From JAWLFY01 sp964462125 (GTDB taxonomy: Bacteria > Planctomycetota > Planctomycetia > Pirellulales > Pirellulaceae): a stretch of 11,539 nucleotides of DNA. The notes under the pieces were generated by a model. It worked only from the letters and a program-made list of their open reading frames with translations, had not been told where the DNA came from and made no database searches. The first letter of the stretch is position 1. Each line of letters begins with the position of its first letter. This document shows positions 1 through 6,659 of the stretch, piece by piece. The DNA lies in assembly GCA_964462125.1 (NCBI GenBank), contig CAYWXT010000187.1, positions 1 to 11,539 on the forward strand, in the 5' to 3' direction. The position numbers were made by a program, and so were the translations under genes.

Positions 1-643
1 GAACAATCCGAACGTGCTGCAGGAGGGCCAGAGCCTGCCGAGTTTGGGGCTGACTCCGGAAAAGTCGATCAATTACGAGCTCGGCATCAAAACCGACACT
101 CACCGGCTGCGGACGCAAACGTCGGTCTTCTGGATCGACATCGATGACAACATCGTCTCGATCACCGCGGCGCCCAATGTCTTTGCCTCGGCGAACCAGG
201 ACTCCGCGGTCCGCGGGGTGGAATTCAGTGGCGATTATCTGCTCGCGGGCGGTTGGTCGCTGTACGGCAACTTTTGGCATTTGGACGGGAAAAACCGCGT
301 CACCGATGCCCCACTGAGCCGGATCCCGCCGACGCAAGGAATCCTTGGATTGCGGTATCAACCGGTTCGCGGCCGCGGCTACCTCGATCTTTATTCGTGG
401 ATGTCCGATCGCCAGGATCAGCTCGATCCGGTCCGCGATGTGACCGACGAGCGAATCCCGATCGGAGGCACGCCCGGCTTCGCCACCTTCAATGCACGAA
501 TGGGACGGGCTTTTGGCCAGCGGGACGAGCACCGGGTCAGCCTCAGCCTGGAGAACCTCTTGGACAAGGGCTATCTGGTCCACGGCTCGGGTGTCCTCGG
601 CACCGGTTTCACCGCCCGCTTCGGCTACACCTGGGTCCACTAA
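1..643 (+). CDS. TonB-dependent outer-membrane receptor, C-terminal part (5' end outside window)
   Basis: This reading frame is open from the first full codon at position 2 and ends at TAA 641-643, giving about 213 residues of a longer protein. It shows the alternating pattern of a transmembrane beta-barrel. Near its start is a LTPEKSINYELGIKT stretch, the conserved run preceding the last strands of TonB-dependent receptors. It ends with a LENLLDKGY motif (the family's N-L-x-D-x-x-Y element) and a terminal aromatic-rich strand, ARFGYTWVH. Such receptors import iron chelates, vitamin B12 or carbohydrates across the outer membrane using TonB energy. The plug and TonB box lie upstream, so the substrate cannot be judged. 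The last residue is His rather than the usual Phe/Trp, but the Trp is two residues earlier. It is convergent with the large minus-strand operon and probably unrelated to it. Confidence 0.88.
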   Translation, partial: NNPNVLQEGQSLPSLGLTPEKSINYELGIKTDTHRLRTQTSVFWIDIDDNIVSITAAPNVFASANQDSAVRGVEFSGDYLLAGGWSLYGNFWHLDGKNRVTDAPLSRIPPTQGILGLRYQPVRGRGYLDLYSWMSDRQDQLDPVRDVTDERIPIGGTPGFATFNARMGRAFGQRDEHRVSLSLENLLDKGYLVHGSGVLGTGFTARFGYTWVH

Positions 644-680
644 TCCCGCTCAATTTTGGTATCTCAGCCGATGTTTATTA

Positions 681-700
681 GCGACGTGATCGATCGTCGC
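681..700. terminator. Possible weak hairpin terminator after the receptor gene
   Basis: A GCGACG arm at 681-686 pairs with CGTCGC at 695-700 around an 8-base loop, starting 37 bases after the receptor stop. There is no following T-run, so it could only be a weak intrinsic terminator or mRNA 3'-end structure. It is placed between convergent genes, where a terminator would be expected. Confidence 0.25.
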
Positions 701-722
701 GAATGGGCAGACCGCATTCAAT

Positions 723-762
723 AGCCACCCGGGTATCGGCACAGCCACCCGCGTATCGGCAC
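723..762. repeat. Two-copy 20-bp tandem direct repeat
   Basis: Two adjacent 20-base units, 723-742 and 743-762, both begin AGCCACCC and end GTATCGGCAC. They differ at a single base, the tenth (G versus C). The repeat lies between the convergent receptor and acyltransferase genes and is not part of any supported gene. A replication-slippage duplication is the simplest explanation. Confidence 0.85.
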
Positions 763-774
763 CTCGACGCTCCG

Positions 775-908
775 TCACGGTTCGTGGCTCTGCTGCACGG
801 CGATGACTCGGTTGCCGAAGCGGAATAGCGAGGCGATCAAAGCCAGCGTCGAAATTGCCAGGGGAGCGCACCGAGAGGACGTACGCTGGAAACGCGAATC
901 AGACTCAT
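775..908 (-). pseudogene. Possible small gene or frameshifted relic at the operon's 3' end
   Basis: An ATG at 908-906 overlaps the stop codon of the acyltransferase gene as ATGA, the same coupling used at several upstream junctions. Read from there, the frame gives 23 codons (MSLIRVSSVRPLGALPWQF...) and stops. If one base is lost around position 860 the reading continues as a hydrophobic segment, LAISTLALIASLFRF, then GNRVIAVQQSHEP and a stop at 777-775. That looks like a membrane helix with a positive flank. It may be a decayed tenth gene of the operon, or chance. I do not recognise a family. Confidence is low because the segment is short and needs an assumed frameshift. Confidence 0.2.
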
Positions 909-1663
909 GACTTTCCGGGGGCGGGCGGTGTTGAGGTAGCGCCGTCGTCAGGAGGCATCAATTGGCGGACGGCGGCCTCGGATTGCTCTGCAATCTGCAT
1001 CCAGCCGGCACGTCGATTCTCGGTGGTGCGAAAAAGGAGGGCTTCACCGAAGGTAACACGAAGTTTCGTCAACCTCGGCAGTCGACTACCGGGCGGAAAC
1101 GCCTGAAACGCACCTTCGATATAGCAGGGAACCACGGGAACCGGCGATGAGGCTACCATCATGCCGATTCCCGGTCGAAACGAGCCCATCTCGCCCGTCC
1201 GCGTCCGGGTCCCTTCCGGAAACAGAATGTAAACGCAGTTCTCCTCGGTGAGTCGTTCCCGAAGGCTCATCAGTCCGTGCCTGCCACAGTTCTTCCGCCA
1301 AACAGGCAATGCATTGAGGGTCCACGCAGAGAACGCTGCCACCGCCGGAACCTCGAAAAACAAATCTCCCGCTGCCAGCGGAAAGAGCTGATCCCGCATC
1401 CGCAGTGGGAGAGCGGAACCGATCAGTAGCGCATCGAGGTGACTCTGGTGATTGGCAACGATGACAAACGGAGGCTCGGGGGGAAGATGCTCGCGTCCCC
1501 GAAACGCAATCCGGTGAAACAGGGTTAGGGCCAGCCGAACACCGCTCCACCAAACCAATCGCAGAGAGGTCTCCACCAATCCGCCCTCCCGGAGATAGCT
1601 GCGGTGCCGCTCGCGGGCGGGCATGCTGACATCCCGGGCAGCGTTGAACTTCCACTTGTCCAT
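905..1663 (-). CDS. PlsC-type lysophospholipid / 1-acyl-glycerol-3-phosphate acyltransferase
   Basis: A 252-residue PlsC-family enzyme. Family members move a fatty acyl group from acyl-ACP or acyl-CoA to a lysophospholipid, classically lysophosphatidate to phosphatidate, at the inner membrane. The HX4D catalytic pair is visible as NHQSHLD (His72, Asp77). The second signature, FPEGTRTRTG, starts at residue 148, and the later VPVVPCYI block is near 175-182. A hydrophobic stretch around 35-52 probably anchors it. The start at 1663 is fixed by an excellent ribosome site, AGGAGG at 1677-1672, which lies across the end of the upstream CDP-diacylglycerol synthase gene only 4 nt away. It is the last clear gene of the nine-gene operon. 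Supplying phosphatidate to the neighbouring CdsA is the obvious role. Acylating a novel lipid product is the alternative. Confidence 0.9.
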   Translation of the reverse strand: MDKWKFNAARDVSMPARERHRSYLREGGLVETSLRLVWWSGVRLALTLFHRIAFRGREHLPPEPPFVIVANHQSHLDALLIGSALPLRMRDQLFPLAAGDLFFEVPAVAAFSAWTLNALPVWRKNCGRHGLMSLRERLTEENCVYILFPEGTRTRTGEMGSFRPGIGMMVASSPVPVVPCYIEGAFQAFPPGSRLPRLTKLRVTFGEALLFRTTENRRAGWMQIAEQSEAAVRQLMPPDDGATSTPPAPGKS

Positions 1664-1667
1664 GGCG

Positions 1668-2675
1668 TCATCCTCCTGTGAAAATTCGTGCAGGCTGATC
1701 TCCGCCCAATGGGCCCAGGTGAAGCGACAGAAAGTGATACACCGCTGGTGGCACCAATACCAAACTATCGAATCGGTCCAGTAGACCTCCGTGCCCGGAA
1801 ATGGCGGTTCCCATGTCTTTCAGTCCCAGGTCCCGTTTGACTGACGAGAGCACGAGATCGCCAAGCTGACCGAGGAGGCTGATGAGCAATCCCAGCGAGG
1901 TGAGAGTGCCCCAGTCATCGAGCTGAGTCCCGCGGAAGACGAAATGGCCGAGGGCCGCAACGAACAGCGTCGTCAGCACGAAGGCGCCCAAGAAACCTTC
2001 CACGGTCTTGTTTGGACTCGTAGCCGGCAGCAGTTTTCGACGACCGCAGGCTCGCCCGATGCAGTAGGCGAAAATGTCATTGAGCGAGACGCCTAGCAAG
2101 ACGAGTAACAAGATTGGCCGGTAAGCCGGCGTGTTCGCAATGTTGCTGATGTACGCCAGCGAGAACCCGAACAGGAGAAAACCGAAGCATCCCAATGCGA
2201 CTCGCTGAATATATCCCTGCGGTTGATCCTGAGGAATCGTCATGATGGCGATCAAGCCGACCACGAAGGGAGCGGCGGCAAAGAAGAGTCGATCGAAATG
2301 GTCGGCGGCTGCAAAATTGACCAGGAGGGTGCCAGCCACGACTGCAATCGAGATTCGGTAGTGGCGAAACACCCCGGTCGCCCTGGCGAACTCACGGTAG
2401 CAGCCCAGACTCAGCACGGTTACAGCCGCGACTGTGTACGCGGCTCCGAGCAGCACGGGAATCAAAATGCAGGCGCCGATCCACGACCATGACTTCCAAC
2501 GGGCAAGGGCATCCTTGGACGCTGGATCGCTGAGAATCTTGTACCGCCGCAACACGACGATGGCGGCACCGGAAATCGCAGCGAAGGCTACGATCGCTAG
2601 AGCGATTCCGAGTGTTTGCGAGTCGTCCAACGCGGGTTGGAAACTGAACAGTCGTTGACGAACGCCGGGTGTCAC
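1668..2675 (-). CDS. cdsA: Phosphatidate cytidylyltransferase (CDP-diacylglycerol synthase), CdsA/YnbB-like
   Basis: A 335-residue polytopic membrane protein that should make CDP-diacylglycerol from CTP and phosphatidate. The CdsA signature is complete near the C-terminus: S277, K280-R281, K286-D287, H295-G-G297 and D300-R-F-D303. The upstream SPNKTVEGFLGA block (220-231), also family-typical, is present. Several hydrophobic helices fill residues 22-210. The start is GTG at 2675-2673, which overlaps the stop of the preceding gene as GTGA. The frame stays open further upstream, to about 2900, but that extension is Arg/Gly-rich, lies inside the neighbouring gene and is not CdsA-like. Pairing with a head-group transferase directly upstream recalls the E. 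coli ynbA-ynbB pair. This is probably a dedicated copy serving that transferase rather than the housekeeping enzyme, which I infer from operon context only. Confidence 0.93.
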   Translation of the reverse strand: MTPGVRQRLFSFQPALDDSQTLGIALAIVAFAAISGAAIVVLRRYKILSDPASKDALARWKSWSWIGACILIPVLLGAAYTVAAVTVLSLGCYREFARATGVFRHYRISIAVVAGTLLVNFAAADHFDRLFFAAAPFVVGLIAIMTIPQDQPQGYIQRVALGCFGFLLFGFSLAYISNIANTPAYRPILLLVLLGVSLNDIFAYCIGRACGRRKLLPATSPNKTVEGFLGAFVLTTLFVAALGHFVFRGTQLDDWGTLTSLGLLISLLGQLGDLVLSSVKRDLGLKDMGTAISGHGGLLDRFDSLVLVPPAVYHFLSLHLGPLGGDQPARIFTGG

Positions 2676-3364
2676 GCGAGCTCCTGGCGAAGTGCGTTTG
2701 CCGTGCGTCGCAATCGTCGCACCGCGGTAGCTGACATGCCGACGAGGCAGACCAGGAGGACCCACGTCATCAGGCCGCCCGCCAAGGGACCGAAGCCGAC
2801 GCTGTCCAAGTGCGAGTGAATGTTGACGGGCAGCACCGCACAGACGACAGCGGCGAGCGTCATCAGGAACACCCGCTGGGGTTTCGCCAGCGGCCCACAA
2901 AACTCCTGAGGGCCCCCGGCGACCTTACCCATGGCTCGAACATAGGCAACAAACACCGCCACGCTGGCGGCGAAAAGTCCCAGTTCGGGTGAGCTGTGGG
3001 CCGCATAGCCTGCTCCAATGAACATCGCCATATCCGCAATTCTATCGGGCACTTCGTTATAGAGTTCTCCAACAGGTGAGGCGTTCCCCGACTCCACGGC
3101 GACCATGCCATCGAGCATGTTGCCAAGGAGTCGTAGTTGCATCAGAACCGCCGCAGCGGTGAATCCGATCCGAGACCAATCGGGATTCGCGGTCAAGGCA
3201 AAAGCCGCGCCCGCTGCGATCCCGGCCAACATGCCGGTCAAAGAAACGGTGTTGGCCGTGACACCTCGGCGGATCAACCAGCTCGCAGCCCGCTTGGAAA
3301 TCGCTCGATCCCGAGAAGCAATCGGCCGTCGCTCAGGCTGGTAGTCGGATGGCACCGGCTTCAT
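2672..3364 (-). CDS. CDP-alcohol phosphatidyltransferase, variant N/N active-site subtype (YnbA-like)
   Basis: A 230-residue membrane enzyme of the family that swaps the CMP of CDP-diacylglycerol for a small alcohol, fixing the lipid head group. The canonical motif is D-x2-DG-x2-AR-x8-G-x3-D-x3-D. Here, at the right spacing, it reads N82-x2-D85-G86-x2-A89-V90-x8-G99-x3-N103-x3-D107. The first and third metal-ligand Asp are Asn and the Arg is Val, while the second Asp and the catalytic-base Asp are kept. As I recall it, E. coli YnbA has the same two Asn, so this may be a subfamily trait rather than decay. About five or six hydrophobic helices follow the family pattern. The start at 3364 overlaps the preceding gene as ATGA; a longer frame upstream is out-of-frame sequence of that gene. 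It overlaps cdsA downstream as GTGA. The acceptor alcohol is unknown and is presumably made by the operon. Confidence 0.85.
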   Translation of the reverse strand: MKPVPSDYQPERRPIASRDRAISKRAASWLIRRGVTANTVSLTGMLAGIAAGAAFALTANPDWSRIGFTAAAVLMQLRLLGNMLDGMVAVESGNASPVGELYNEVPDRIADMAMFIGAGYAAHSSPELGLFAASVAVFVAYVRAMGKVAGGPQEFCGPLAKPQRVFLMTLAAVVCAVLPVNIHSHLDSVGFGPLAGGLMTWVLLVCLVGMSATAVRRLRRTANALRQELA

Positions 3365-3714
3365 TTCCCTACTCCCATCAGGAGCATTCCCAGCACGAGC
3401 ACTCCCATGCCGATGATGTTGATCATCCGAATCGGCTCGCCAAACGCGAAGTATGCGATGATCGCACCCCAGACGAAGGTCGAAGCGTAAATCGGATAGA
3501 GGACACTCATGGCACCCCCGTTCTTGAAGGCAGCGACAAACAGGATCATCACAGCGATATAACAAAGCACACCTGCAAGGAGTCGACCATTGACGACATA
3601 ACTCGTATAGGAACCGCTCGCCCGGTCGGCGCCAGCCTTGTAAAGATATTGTCCGACAGCACCGAATGCGGCTGCAATGACAAAATAGAGAATGGACAAC
3701 GCAGGAGTTTTCAT
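3361..3714 (-). CDS. Small four-helix DMT/SMR-like membrane protein, candidate lipid flippase subunit
   Basis: A 117-residue protein with four predicted membrane helices, roughly at 6-26, 45-63, 69-91 and 96-115. That is the size and topology of the small multidrug resistance (SMR) and ArnE/ArnF-like branch of the DMT transporter superfamily. The first helix (ILYFVIAAAFGAVGQYLYKAG) lacks the Glu that classical SMR drug exporters use for proton coupling. Together with its position among lipid genes, this argues against a drug pump. ArnE and ArnF of this superfamily help flip a lipid-linked sugar, so translocating a newly made lipid or its precursor is a reasonable inference. It starts 39 nt after the dehydrogenase gene, with an AGGA-containing leader, and its stop overlaps the transferase start as ATGA. 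Confidence 0.75.
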   Translation of the reverse strand: MKTPALSILYFVIAAAFGAVGQYLYKAGADRASGSYTSYVVNGRLLAGVLCYIAVMILFVAAFKNGGAMSVLYPIYASTFVWGAIIAYFAFGEPIRMINIIGMGVLVLGMLLMGVGK

Positions 3715-3753
3715 GTTGTCACCGGTTCCTCATCTGATGATGCAATGGAAGGC

Positions 3754-4701
3754 TCATGACCAGAGAACGCCTGCCGAAAGCGGTTGGCCGACAGCGAAGT
3801 CGTGGACGATTCGCACGACATCTTCCCCCACTGCTCGTTGTGCCTCGAATGTCTGGGCAGCGACATGCGGTGTTCCGACGAAGTTGTCAAGATACAGCAA
3901 TGGCGAGTTCCCAGGCGGCTCCTGCTGAAAAACATCGAGCGCTGCCCCTGCGATGATCTGACGTTCCAAGGCCTGGTGCAGCGCGGTTTCGTCGATGATC
4001 CCACCCCGTCCAACATTAATCAGCAGAGCTGTTGGTTTCATCATTGCCAGCGTCCGCCGGTTGACCATTCCAGCCGTCCGGCGGGTCAACGGAGTCTGAA
4101 TGGAAACGATATCGGAGGACTGAAACAGTTCGTCGGTGTCCACAAACCGGATCGCCAATCGCTGGGCGACGACTTGCTTCTCCTGTTTCTCTGGGCTCCG
4201 ATCGTGGGCAATCAGCTGCATGTCGAACGCGGCGGCCAAGTGTGCGGTTCGCTGGCCGATCCGGCCAAGTCCCAACAGTCCAAGCGTCCGTCCGCCCAAC
4301 TCAAGGCCAAGCCCTGAGTGCTTTTCCCAACTTCCAAGCCGCAAAGAGCGGTCCAGGCTCGGGATTCGTCGGCATAGCGCCAGCATCAGACCGATCGTAT
4401 GTTCCGCCACCGAGTTGGCCGATATAGGAATGGAAACGACCCGAACCCCGCGCTCCCTTGCCGCGGCAAGATCGATCGACTCCAGCCCGGAGCCGGCGCG
4501 AATGACAAGTCGCAACCTTGAGGCGGCGTCTAGCGCCGCGCGATCCAACCGCACGGGGCTACGATAGATCGCGACCTCAGCATTCGAGAGGGCGCAGAGC
4601 TTTTCTGAGTCATTGGCATTCAACGCAAGAACGCATTCAAATCGGTCTTGAAGTTGTTTCAGAGCAGGAGGCCAAATCTCACTGAGGACGGTAATGTGCA
4701 T
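3754..4701 (-). CDS. D-isomer-specific 2-hydroxyacid dehydrogenase (phosphoglycerate dehydrogenase-like)
   Basis: A 315-residue NAD(P)-dependent enzyme that interconverts a 2-keto acid and a D-2-hydroxy acid. The nucleotide-binding motif G144-L-G146-R-I-G149 is present, with Asp167 at the strand end that usually selects NAD over NADP. The catalytic triad is intact: Arg232 in NVGRGGIIDE, Glu261 in DVFQQEPP and His279 in GTPHVAAQT. It lacks the C-terminal ACT domain of long SerA enzymes, so serine feedback is unlikely. The ATG at 4701 begins a normal MHITVLSEIW beta strand. The frame stays open upstream to 4794, but that would overlap the GAPDH gene, which ends 22 nt before this start. In this operon the substrate could be 3-phosphoglycerate/phosphohydroxypyruvate or its phosphonate analogue phosphonopyruvate. 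Sequence alone does not decide. Confidence 0.88.
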   Translation of the reverse strand: MHITVLSEIWPPALKQLQDRFECVLALNANDSEKLCALSNAEVAIYRSPVRLDRAALDAASRLRLVIRAGSGLESIDLAAARERGVRVVSIPISANSVAEHTIGLMLALCRRIPSLDRSLRLGSWEKHSGLGLELGGRTLGLLGLGRIGQRTAHLAAAFDMQLIAHDRSPEKQEKQVVAQRLAIRFVDTDELFQSSDIVSIQTPLTRRTAGMVNRRTLAMMKPTALLINVGRGGIIDETALHQALERQIIAGAALDVFQQEPPGNSPLLYLDNFVGTPHVAAQTFEAQRAVGEDVVRIVHDFAVGQPLSAGVLWS

Positions 4702-4723
4702 GGTGGTTGCTCGTGGCCCGTCG

Positions 4724-5770
4724 TTACTCGTGGCCCAAAGATGCAGCATCGCAGCGATAGAGATGCGGACCCTGCGCGATCCCCAAACTCTCATCGGTTA
4801 ATCGAATCGACCGCCAAGGATCGACCTCCATGCGGAGCGCTGCACGCACGCAGTCAATGGTTTCCGGGATCGTGATGGACTCCATGTGCACAGCCACCGC
4901 TGCGCGGAGCGCGCATTCACGGACGGATAATTGATCAGCGAACACGTAGAGTTCCGGATGGTCGAAGCGGTGTCGGCCCTGGTCGCGAAAGTGGTCGGCC
5001 AGTGCCGTGGTGCTGGCGAATCGATTGTCGACCAAAATTCGGGGAACTGACTCGACGGCTCGGAGCACTTCGGCTCGACTGGACTTCCGCGACAACTGCA
5101 CGTGGAACTCGAGGACATGACCGAAGGTGGTCGGGCAATCGACGGAAATGGAGGTCAGTTTGAATGATGGCAGGACGGTATTCACGTCACGGGCGTGGTG
5201 CGATGGTCCCATGGTTGGGGCGAGCGAGTTGGCCGGCACCTTGCTGAGTTTTCCCGGATCGGCCCCTCGTCGCGCCAGAGTGAGGAATGCATCCTGAACT
5301 CCGATGCTACGGTGCAGCGCATACAGGAATCGTGTGGTACCGGTCGAACTGCAGCTGAGGACTCGAATGCGCCGGCGGCCGGCAGCCTCGGCATAGTTCA
5401 CCATGGAGTTGAATGACGTCTCACACGTGAAGTGCGACTCTCCCCCTTGCACGATCGTGACCAAGTCATGGAATCGCGCCAACGCGTCACGGAGTTGATC
5501 CGGAACACCGCTTGGCGTGCAATCAAGCAGGACATCAAGTCGCGACAGGAATTTGAGCCATTCCGGTCCCAACACAGCGGAACCTGGTTGATCAAGTTCG
5601 CAGGTCGCATACCCATGGTCGCGCGCTCGTTGCAGGGAAATGCTCCCTCGCCGGCCGCCGATCGCAACGAGCTGCATGTCGTGTTGGCGGTCGACCGCCG
5701 CTGCCAGTCGACGTCCGATTACCCCATAGCCGAGAATGCCGATCCGCGGCTGCGTCACTGGCTCAGCCAT
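4724..5770 (-). CDS. Type II (archaeal-type) glyceraldehyde-3-phosphate dehydrogenase homologue, catalytic residues intact
   Basis: A 348-residue protein that resembles archaeal type II GAPDH along its whole length rather than bacterial GapA. Family enzymes reversibly convert an aldehyde plus phosphate into an acyl phosphate using NAD(P). Visible landmarks are GYGVIG (14-19) for nucleotide binding, QGGE near 108-111, the catalytic Cys140 in LSCSSTG (archaeal SCNTTG), RRGADP (167-172), the phosphate-binding PSHH (189-192), and a late HMESITIPETIDCVRA run (295-310). Its start at 5770 overlaps the preceding paralogue by 8 nt (ATGGCTGA). The frame is open upstream to 5899, but those codons are Arg/Trp-rich and lie inside that gene. 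Operon context suggests a biosynthetic substrate, possibly a phosphonate analogue of glyceraldehyde-3-phosphate, rather than glycolysis. That is inference. Confidence 0.85.
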   Translation of the reverse strand: MAEPVTQPRIGILGYGVIGRRLAAAVDRQHDMQLVAIGGRRGSISLQRARDHGYATCELDQPGSAVLGPEWLKFLSRLDVLLDCTPSGVPDQLRDALARFHDLVTIVQGGESHFTCETSFNSMVNYAEAAGRRRIRVLSCSSTGTTRFLYALHRSIGVQDAFLTLARRGADPGKLSKVPANSLAPTMGPSHHARDVNTVLPSFKLTSISVDCPTTFGHVLEFHVQLSRKSSRAEVLRAVESVPRILVDNRFASTTALADHFRDQGRHRFDHPELYVFADQLSVRECALRAAVAVHMESITIPETIDCVRAALRMEVDPWRSIRLTDESLGIAQGPHLYRCDAASLGHE

Positions 5771-6659
5771 CGTGGGTCTCCACCAGGTTTCCCAAACGTT
5801 GCAGTTCGCGGTCGGTGCCGTCCTGTACCGCGCGCAGATCCGCTTGCGGATCGGCCAGCTGACCAATCGCGTCAAGGATCTCCGGAATCCCCACCGCATC
5901 GGGCGAGTATCCCGCGGTCAGAAAGAGTTCCTCTCGATCGGTCATCACGGATTCGGTCCAAACAAAGAGTTCCCATTGATCGCCGCGCGGCCGATTCAGA
6001 TCGCGGAAGAATTCAGCCACGTCGGCCGTGGTGCGGAAGCCGTCCTCGACGCGGCCCATCATGATTCGAGGATCGCACTTCAGCGTTTCGATGACCTGCT
6101 CCCGCTCGATGGCTGAGCGCGAAGTCAGCCGGAGCATCAGCAGGTGAAAATGGGTGATTGGAGCAGCCACTGCAGCAATCTGAGCGGTGACGTTCGAATC
6201 GCCGAGGGTCGCATGCAGGTCGCTGAGGAACGACTCGCCGACATCTAGCGGCGTCAATCCGTCGGTAAGCGCGCCGTGTTCTTTGGTTTCCGGTGAGGGT
6301 CGCCGGATGATGGTTGCGGTGACGCGTCGGAGTTCGTATGTGCGGCGAAGCGACTTGAAAACACGGCAAATCGCCAGGATATCCGGATGGGGGACAACCT
6401 TCATGGAGGAACGCGTTTCCGGTGGGAATAAAAGGCTGGCCGAATCCCGACTTGCATCGTCCCGAAAGTGTGAGATGCGAGTCCGCCCCGCGGTCATGTC
6501 GACCCGCGCATCGGCGGAACCGAGCGTTGAGTCTGGTGGCTCCTCACCGACGTACCGAACTGACAGGTCGGACTGGCTGGAAATCGCGGCGGCGAGACTC
6601 TGGATCGCCCGCCTCGGTTCGCCGAACAGCTCGATGTTCAGGCATCTGTTCGGCATCAT
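5763..6659 (-). CDS. Degenerate type II GAPDH-like paralogue, probably non-catalytic
   Basis: A 298-residue protein matching its downstream neighbour and archaeal type II GAPDH over the C-terminal half. Matching blocks are TATIIRRPSPE (114-124), DPRIMMGRVEDGFRTTADVAEFFRDL (196-221), ELFVWTESV (230-238) and a YSPDAVGIPEILDAI run (251-265). The N-terminal half is shortened by roughly 50 residues. The glycine-rich nucleotide motif has become LFGEPRRAI. At the catalytic-Cys position the segment reads HPDILAICR against SCNTTGLCR, placing Pro92 where Cys should be. The phosphate-binding His-His is also gone (GESFLSD). The frame is intact and translationally coupled on both sides (ATGA with the upstream gene, 8-nt overlap downstream), so it is not an obvious pseudogene. 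A regulatory or structural subunit of the active GAPDH-like enzyme is plausible. Start is ATGATG, so 6659 or 6656. Confidence 0.75.
   Translation of the reverse strand: MMPNRCLNIELFGEPRRAIQSLAAAISSQSDLSVRYVGEEPPDSTLGSADARVDMTAGRTRISHFRDDASRDSASLLFPPETRSSMKVVPHPDILAICRVFKSLRRTYELRRVTATIIRRPSPETKEHGALTDGLTPLDVGESFLSDLHATLGDSNVTAQIAAVAAPITHFHLLMLRLTSRSAIEREQVIETLKCDPRIMMGRVEDGFRTTADVAEFFRDLNRPRGDQWELFVWTESVMTDREELFLTAGYSPDAVGIPEILDAIGQLADPQADLRAVQDGTDRELQRLGNLVETHDG

Noticed and set aside
1086..1655. 189-codon minus-strand frame overlapping the acyltransferase gene
   Set aside because: A shifted-frame shadow of PlsC rich in Arg, Ser and Gly; the PlsC frame has both catalytic motifs.
2676..2900. 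In-frame N-terminal extension of the CDP-diacylglycerol synthase
   Set aside because: The extra 75 residues are Arg/Gly-rich, lie wholly inside the upstream transferase gene and do not resemble CdsA; the GTG at 2675 gives a typical overlap start.
3365..3565. In-frame extension of the CDP-alcohol phosphatidyltransferase
   Set aside because: It is a shifted reading of the SMR-like gene, Cys/Arg/His-rich with no membrane pattern; ATG 3364 overlaps the previous stop as ATGA.
3784..4317. 177-codon plus-strand open frame antisense to the hydroxyacid dehydrogenase
   Set aside because: No recognisable domain, and the opposite strand carries a complete dehydrogenase with intact catalytic residues.
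5432..6064. 210-codon plus-strand open frame
   Set aside because: It is antisense to the two GAPDH-like genes, Arg/Pro/Ser-rich and without any domain; a high-GC shadow.
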